Shown in pieces: positions 57,630 to 64,000 of a DNA stretch of 64,000 bases (position 1 is its first letter; each line of letters starts with the position of its first letter). This DNA comes from Symsagittifera roscoffensis (taxonomy: Eukaryota > Xenacoelomorpha > Acoela > Convolutidae), in the NCBI RefSeq assembly GCF_963678635.1, contig NC_087064.1, positions 23,736,539 to 23,800,538 of the forward strand, given 5' to 3'. Under the pieces are notes generated by a model that did no database searches, was not told where the DNA came from, and saw nothing but the letters and a program-made list of their open reading frames with translations. The position numbers and the translations under genes are program-made.

Positions 57630-60600
57630 TATTACTTTTGTTCCGGCAATAGAATTGTTTTTTATTCAATTATAAAAAATTAGAATTGATTAAAATCGTT
57701 TTTTTTTTCTTCAAAAAATGGGGCTGAAGGTTCTAAGACTGTTTAGTATAATCTAGAAGCTGACATTTTTTGTATAACTAATGTTACATAATATGAAACG
57801 AACTTTATTTTGGCAAAAAGTGTAATCATTTTTAAAATTTCTGTTAAGCGATTTTTCTTATATATAGTTTTAGTTTCTTCTTTAGTTTAACTTTTTCTAG
57901 GAAAACAGTTGAGATAGAGCAGTTGAGCTAATTTGGCGAAAAAGCCTAATTCATGATGTCCATTAAAAAATGATATGATCAAACGGGATTTAATGAAAGG
58001 TTGCTTGCTGCTGAGTGCATAAGCAATGCAAATGCTCTCATCATCGTATTTTGTGCTCAAATGAAACAATATTTGTAACCTGCATCAAAATTACTCCAAT
58101 AACTTTCTTTTTTCCAGCACGTTTTTTGTTGATAGCCTAATCATAATCAATTAAACTGTTTTTTTTCTTTGCCTCTCTAAAATTCAAAATAATTTCATCC
58201 AAATAGAAAAAAAGCTATAGTTTTACTAATGATGCAAATAACAAAATCATTGTAAATGATTATAATCAATTAGAAAGTTTTGTGATCTTTTTTTGAGAAG
58301 TTAGTTACATTTTGATTGAATATGAAAACAATTTTTAAATCTCAAACGGATTTTCTGACAGGACAAAGGGTTTTTATAATAAAAATTTAATTCAGTTACA
58401 TTTCATTCATGATGTTGGATGATAATTAACTTTTCGACTTTTGCTGTGATTTTTAATTTTGAATGCTTTCATGGTTTCTTACTTATGGCAAGGTTGGTTT
58501 TTTCTTTCGCTAAATTTCTATTTGTCAACTTTCTGAAGGTTTTTCTAAAAATTATTCCAAAAGATTTTTGAGGTTTTGAAAACGTCCAAAAGGCAATATT
58601 TTCTCAAAATAAAAATTTGATCCATGAAAATTTAATGCGGGAGATTAATTGGCAATGCAATGATTAAAATCAAGGTTCAAACAAAGAGTACTAGGTTGAC
58701 TTCCCAGGTTTAAACAGAGGCTAAGGTTAGACTGTTTTTTCTCTAACTATTCTTGGAAAGAATCAATTATCTGGCTATTTTATGTTCATATTGTAATATG
58801 GACCAAACGTTTTGAATTTTCATTCTCTGTCTTTATATAACTATAAAACAGTTAAATAAATAGTTTGTTTTGTTACTACTGTTTTGTTACTACTGAAGTT
58901 GGACTATAATGTTATTAATTTTTTAAACAATATAATTAACTATGATCAATTATAATCACTTGGAAGGGTTATGATAAATTCTTAGTAAAACTTATCTGAA
59001 ATTGTCCAATTCAATGCATTAGAGTGCAGTAGAATTACCAATTGAAAATTGATTTTGCTCAGCACACGTTGCATTAGATGAAATCAAACTAACTTTTGCT
59101 AGTCATTCTGTTGTTCTAAATGTTTTTGCTCACAAAATTCTTACCATCTTTTTAGTTTCTCAGTTTCCGCTGATATGTATTTATTAACCAAAATCCAATT
59201 TGAGCAGCTTTTTTGCATCCACCATATTACCTCACGCGTTTTGCCTTTTTGTCAAATACTCAAGGATCGCTGAAAATTCCAGCAGAAACCTGTTTTAAAG
59301 TTTGATGCCTATTTGTTTTTTGACAATGCTAAAAAATTCTACTTATTTATTATTGCTTACTTTTGTGTAACCTGGGCAATGGTTGACAAAATAAAATTTT
59401 GAAGAAATCAAATTTTCGAAAATAAGTTTCTTGGTTATTTTTACCTCAAACTTAGAAGTTCGTTTTTTTTTCATTATAATATATTAGTGAGAACCTTCTG
59501 GTTGAAGGTTTTGGTTGTTGTCTTTTAAGATGGTTTACGAACGCAATCTGATAGTGTTGAGAGGAAACTAAAAGAAAAAAACGTTTTTTGGTTTACGGAA
59601 AAAGGCTACATTCGAGCACAATCAATTTAGAAATATCTGATGAAAAAGCATATTACACATTTCTATGAACGAAAAACAGTCTCTAGAGAAGCTTGACTGG
59701 CATTATTCATGAATGAAAAGATACCACTAAAAATCAAAACAAAGATCAAAATAATAAATTCTTTTGAGTTTTGCTTTGCTAATTTGCTTATAGAAAAACA
59801 AAACCTAAAGATTTAGCACAAAAAGAATAAGTTAAGTAAAACAGAGCAAAGTAGCTGACTTTGGAGACTCTTACTTTTAACTTAAAGCATAGACTATGAT
59901 AAAGAGGTATTACGAGACAAGATTAGCCGGTTGCTGTGTCAGAAGCACAGAAATTTCCAACAATAATTGCAAAACATTTTTAATTAGTTTGTACAGTTTT
60001 TTTATTTGGTATGCTGAGAGGAAAAACAAACGCCTAGAAATTTTGTAAGTTTTATGGAAAACCCGAAAGTAAAAAAAAACAATTTTTATTTTTTCTTTAA
60101 TTTGTATAAAAATTTTGGTTGCCGAGAAAAGCTGAAACAAAGCTTCAAAAAAATCCGCATCTAAATTTTATGCAGCTTAAGACAATCTTTTTTTTTTCGG
60201 ATGACGCACTCGTTCAAAATTAGGCGAACTAAATCTCCTAAAAAGTATTTGAAAAACAAAATTTGAAACGCAACCAGAAAGAACGCTTTTGCCCACTTCA
60301 AGCAGTCAAAGCAAAAACCAAATATTTGTTTTTATAAACACCTTATAAAAACAGTTTAGACTTCACACACTAAAGCAGTAGCATTGAAGGTTTTTTGATT
60401 GCAAATGAGCAAATGATTGTGTTTACTCGAACTGAAGTTCCTAGGATAAAATGAGAATAAATTTGATTTTTATTGTCAGTTCCTATAAAAGTGAGTTTTT
60501 TTTATAATCATTTAAAAATGCGTTGTATTGTTATTACATAATGAAGCAATAAAGTATATTGCAAATCAATAAAATTTATAGATAATGACAATGAAATTCC

Positions 60601-61576
60601 CTTTCAATTGACTTTTTCCCACTTTTTTCTGATGCGATGTTAAGTTCACATGGAGTATTTTCTACTTTTTAAATTGGAGTATTTTCTACTGTTTGTTTTT
60701 GAATTTCAAATTCTTTTCTGTGCAATTTTGACTTTTTTTGTTGTTTTTATGATACTCAATTTGTCAATATTGTTCCTTCGAACAATTTTCTCAAATTGTT
60801 TGAAAACTTATTTTTAGGGGAGTCAAAAGAGTAGGTGGCTTTTTTACCAGGGGTTGCTTGCCGAAAAACTTCGATGGGGGTTGGTTTTGGTGGGGAGGGG
60901 GAGGGGATTTTACGTGAAGGAGGCTTCATATGGTCGGGTAGGGGTAGGGATGGTTCGTAGGGGGGGTTGGCAAAGGGGCAAACTTAGGGGCGGGGACTTG
61001 TAAGAGGGCAAAGAAACAAATGAAACGATGGTGGGCTAGGTTAGCGGAATCGTTTTGCTTTTTGAGAAAGCTTAGTTATAGAATTTGAGTACGCCGTACA
61101 CTCGCTTTGCAAAACTTATGCATTACTGGCTTGATAAAAGCAGAAATTCTTGCAAAACTTTGCACGACGCGAAACAAAATTAAATGGAGATAATTCGATT
61201 TTAAATTGATTTTAATTAAAATTTAAGGTTGATTAAAACATTGAAATATAATCCATTTTTTGTTCCAATTGTCTGAAAGCAACATGGTAACTGATTAAAT
61301 TGATAACATTTTAGACCAGTAAAATCCATAAAAATAATTTTTTTTTCTCCAATGAGGGTGGATTAACTTATAAAACCGTTTTTCCTTTAATTGTATCAGC
61401 AAAACTGAACATGAAATTTATTCATAAAGTTCAGATTTAAAACCCCGTTTTAAGTTAGCATTTTAATTGTCTTGATGTTTCGTTGTCTGGAAAAAGTTAG
61501 TTTGTTAAAAGTTCGGTCGGTGAAAGAGACAGCTCTAAAGATTTGCGAGTGGCCGAGTTTCAAAATTTTCTGTAGT
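57630..61576. other. Long AT-rich interval without supported genes
   Basis: Only short chance frames. A G-rich stretch stands out at 60820-61010. A relative of the old dispersed repeat is near 58430-58500. Confidence 0.35.
60820..61010. repeat. G-rich tract in AT-rich DNA
   Basis: Many runs of 3-7 G on the plus strand (ggtggggagggggagggg, gggtaggggtaggg, taggggggg). High G-quadruplex potential and unlike its surroundings, somewhat like the G-rich interior of the 28905 element, though no TIRs were found. Confidence 0.6.
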
Positions 61577-61680
61577 TACCCGGTTGACCAAAAATGCTTA
61601 TCCTAAAATTTCCAAATATGAAAAAATGCTTTTCCTACAATTTCCTACAGTTTCATTGACTCAGAAAGTTGTAAGAAAAA

Positions 61681-61890
61681 CTCTAGGATAAGCATTTTTC
61701 ATATATGGAAACTGTAGGATAAACATTTTTTCATATATGGAAATTGTAGGATAAACATTTTTTCATACATAGAAATTGTAAGACAAGCATTTTATCATAG
61801 ATGGAAATTGTAAGATAAGCATTTTTTCATATATGGAAATTGTACGATAAGCGTTTTTTCATATGTGGAAATTGTAAGATCAGCATTTTT
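61681..61890. repeat. 32-bp minisatellite (about 6.5 units)
   Basis: The unit aaattgtaagataagcattt followed by ttttcatatatgg repeats with starts at 61741, 61773, 61805, 61837 and 61869: an exact period of 32 with few substitutions. Confidence 0.92.
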
Positions 61891-62153
61891 TGAAAACTCA
61901 AATGAGGCTCAATTAGCGTTTAAACTTACCCCATAAGACGTGCAATCTCTGAACAGAGAAGAGAACCAACAGAAAAATCATTATCATGCAATTTTCATAT
62001 ATGGAAATTGTATGATAACAATTTTTTTAGCTTCAAACTAAATTTTCGTTTTTGATGAGCAAGGTGCTTTAAATTGAGCAAAAGCACACTTAATTACTTT
62101 AAATTTGATTAAAAACAAGTTTTAACAAGTTTCTGAAAAACTTGCCTTTCATG

Positions 62154-62211
62154 AAAAAATGGTTATCATACAATTTTCATATATGGAAATTGTATGATAA
62201 CCATTTTTTCC
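62154..62211. repeat. 58-bp near-perfect palindrome
   Basis: From gaaaaaatggttatcataca through the centre catatatg to the mirrored arm ending ccattttttc; arms differ at one position. It could extrude as a cruciform, and its transcript would be a 29-pair hairpin. Confidence 0.92.
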
Positions 62212-62433
62212 AAAAAAATTAAACGTAGTAATTTTTCATCACCAGACTGTTTTATTTGGTTCAAATAGCCAGAGAAACTAGATTGAATCTTTTTTCAACG
62301 GTTTTTTGAAATTGTATGAAAATTGTATGATTAGCATTTTTCCGTACATTTGATGTAGGTAATTGTATGATAAGCATTTTCGGTGTGGGGAAATGTAAGA
62401 TAAGCATTTTCGGTTTATGGAGGTCAACCCGGG

Positions 62434-63345
62434 TAGTCCAAAAATCTCATTTTGGGATTTTTTTTTCGGAAATTTTCATTCGAGAAGATTCCGTTTTTTT
62501 GCCATCAAATTATATTTAAAGTGATATTGGCACATTAGGCGCCCTGGAAAAACTGTAAGATTGGTTGACGAAAAGTGGATAAAACATAGTATCCATTTCG
62601 GGACTTTGGTGACCAGCAAAAATCTTTGAAAATCTGACATAGTTTAGTTTCTATCTTTTAATTGTCAGCATGCGACCATGATTCGTCTACGTTCGACCTG
62701 TGATTCGACCCTTTCGACCATAGCTTTTGTTCTATCCTCTCATGTTTGGACGAACCCGGACGTTTAGCTTTAACCGTAAATAGAGCACACAGCGCAGTCC
62801 CCACCCCCAGATCCGCCCCTGAAAAGACCCAGCCTCTGGCTATAAACTTCCTCAAGCGCAGATTCTTAAAGTGCTTTAAACTTGTTTTTGTGCTGACTTG
62901 TTTTATAGATATCAATATTTTAAATTCAATTTATAGTGTTTCAATTCAATAGGCAAGTGTGCGTTTGAAGAAGATTAACTGATACGATTATTATTTGTTC
63001 GCTCTGACATTCCGAACACAGTTGTCACAGCATACTTAGAAAACTACTTAGAACGTATCTCTAAAAAAGCTATTTTTTTGTCGATTCCTAAGGTTCATGA
63101 AAAAACTATTGGTCCGTTTCATTTAGAACAGAGCATTAATAGTGTCGAAAATTTGAATGCAGAGGGCTTATTTTTGCCCAAATTATTAAATAAAACATAG
63201 TCAAACATTTTTTCTTAAGCGGGCTTGTGCTAAATTTTTAGTGTAATTAAGCTCCCAGCTTTTGTAAATCTTTTTGTATCAGTTAACAAAGAAGGCAGGC
63301 GGCCGGACAAAAAACAGTTTGTTTTTGAAAAGTTCAATTGAGTTT
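62434..63345. other. Interval with a hAT-like terminus, otherwise nothing
   Basis: At 62811-62821 the phrase atccgcccctg, preceded by a C-rich stretch, matches the end of the 33747 MITE, but no partner end was found upstream. An 85-codon minus frame across it is doubtful. Confidence 0.4.
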
Positions 63346-63556
63346 TTAAGAATAGACGTGATAAATCCATGCAAGACAGATGAAAATGAGGAATAGCCAG
63401 AAGATCACGCAGAGCATAAGTCCAGACAAGCAGGGCCAACTGACTACGGATCCAGAAGAAGGCCAGTTCGAATGTCTAATTTGGTCCACGTGACTTTCAG
63501 CCGAAGCTCCAACTTCATCAAACATCTTGCCGCGCTTTGATCCAGGGTGTTTTATT
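63346..63556 (-). CDS. Candidate terminal exon of a small tail-anchored membrane protein
   Basis: On the minus strand, a T-run acceptor (tttttttttcgcag, ending 63557) is followed by an exon with an ATG at 63525 and TAA at 63348-63346, encoding 59 aa. The first part is polar and acidic (MFDEVGASAESHVDQIRHSN); the last 28 residues are strongly hydrophobic (CLSGLMLCVIFWLFLIFICL, then AWIYHVYS), a single membrane helix at the C-terminus. Base composition is less AT-rich than its surroundings, as for real coding sequence. Read as an in-frame extension of the upstream exon it would use another frame and stop early, so either a trans-spliced small gene or a different exon junction is possible. No family recognised. 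Confidence 0.45.
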
Positions 63557-63600
63557 CTGCGAAAAAAAAACTTATAATAAAAAAACTTTAGTTAACGCAC
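63557..63600 (-). other. Candidate 44-base intron
   Basis: It runs from GTGCGT (63600) to TTCGCAG (63557) on the minus strand, nearly all T and A inside. The length is typical of compact invertebrate introns. A further GTAAGT donor lies upstream at about 63740, with TTTCCAG or TTTAG acceptors after it, hinting at more exons. Confidence 0.4.
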
Positions 63601-64000
63601 CTTAAAGTTTTCTTCTTCCGGTAGCTTTAAAAATAGATGAAAAAGCAATAAAGATAAAGTTTGTCTTAAAATAAATGCAATAAACCTAAAGAAATTTTTA
63701 GTAAATCTGGAAAAGTCAATAGGATATGCTAACTTACTTGTGGAAAAAAAAGTGCAGCGATCCGAAACGTCTAATACACCTGGAAAGCAGTCATGTGCAT
63801 ACTTGAAGAATCTTAATTGAAATGAATCAGTGCAGATGTGGATATTTTTTTGGAAAGAAGGGGGTAATGTTTTACAAAAAGAAAACTTTTTCAATCTCTT
63901 TTACGCCACTCAAACTGGCTTTTGCAGAGCAACATGAATACGAGCGAGTATTTTGTAACATCAGACTGTGAAATTTTGTAAGACTTTTATTTAAGGGCTA
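63601..64000. other. Possible upstream exons of the membrane-protein gene
   Basis: The minus strand holds a 100-codon open frame (63894-63592) that runs into the candidate intron, plus splice-like signals near 63740-63780. Exon limits cannot be decided by eye. The plus strand shows nothing recognisable. Confidence 0.25.

Larger units (their letters stand above)
61577..62433 (+). repeat. Palindrome-rich foldback-like repeat, best copy
   Basis: Ends cccggttgacc (61577) and ggtcaacccggg (62421-62433) are inverted. It contains a 32-bp minisatellite, several palindromes, and an internal stretch (tcaccagactgttttatttg) shared with 42510. No ORF. The ends and internal structure resemble foldback elements whose arms are made of short repeats. 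Confidence 0.65.

Noticed and set aside
62658-62915. 85-codon minus frame
   Set aside because: It crosses a hAT-like terminus and ends in low-support sequence; no domain or splice evidence.

Overview
The window looks like nuclear DNA of an animal. It is AT-rich, it has no bacterial-style operons, it carries eukaryotic transposons of four or five classes, and it has one good candidate spliced exon with a 44-base intron. Such a short intron with a T-run acceptor would fit a small-genome invertebrate such as a nematode, but I cannot fix the taxon from sequence alone. I see almost no host coding sequence: nearly everything that can be interpreted is a transposable element, a decayed transposon or a repeat.

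Layout. (1) 1-11047, minus strand: a large, apparently young Ty3/gypsy-type retroelement. Read 5' to 3' it has a basic 155-aa ORF, an acidic 152-aa ORF, one in-frame UAA, then a very long uninterrupted Gag-Pol frame (zinc knuckle, protease, RT, RNase H, integrase, GPY/F). After that come two tiny membrane-protein ORFs joined by an ATGA overlap, and a 378-codon P/Q/S/T-rich frame with no methionine at all. 11048-12780 holds its presumed 5' non-coding region with degenerate repeats; LTRs cannot be confirmed because the other end lies outside the window. (2) Nine copies of a roughly 540-bp element (13.5, 14.0, 22.5, 23.3, 33.1, 34.6, 44.9, 45.3 and 57.1 kb). They start TGTTCCGAC and end CAGTCTTG with a hairpin near each end, asymmetric inverted repeats, T/T flanks and two head-to-tail tandem pairs, which together suggest Helentron-type rolling-circle elements. 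(3) 17640-19570: a dead non-LTR retrotransposon with endonuclease and RT remnants. (4) 19957-44711: a segmental duplication. 22373-29681 is repeated at 32913-41774 with indels and contains nested TIR elements, G-rich arrays, foldback-like GGATTCCGC arrays and rearranged tandem blocks. Between the copies lies a GC-richer Gag-protease fragment of a second LTR element (31243-32760), cut off at a repeat junction. (5) 41.8-62.4 kb: a family of foldback-like repeats built on near-perfect palindromes of a TTGTATGATAAGCATTTT motif. (6) 54600-55267: an internally deleted hAT transposon with a perfect 8-bp target duplication and a surviving piece of the transposase dimerisation region; another hAT-like MITE sits at 33747-34181. 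(7) 63346-63556, minus: a candidate terminal exon of a small tail-anchored membrane protein, the best host-gene candidate here.

The working parts belong to the first retroelement: its Gag, protease, RT/RNase H and integrase would form particles, copy the RNA and integrate the copy, while the small flanking ORFs are of unknown role. The short non-autonomous elements encode nothing intact and would depend on enzymes supplied from elsewhere. No tRNA, rRNA or CRISPR array was seen.
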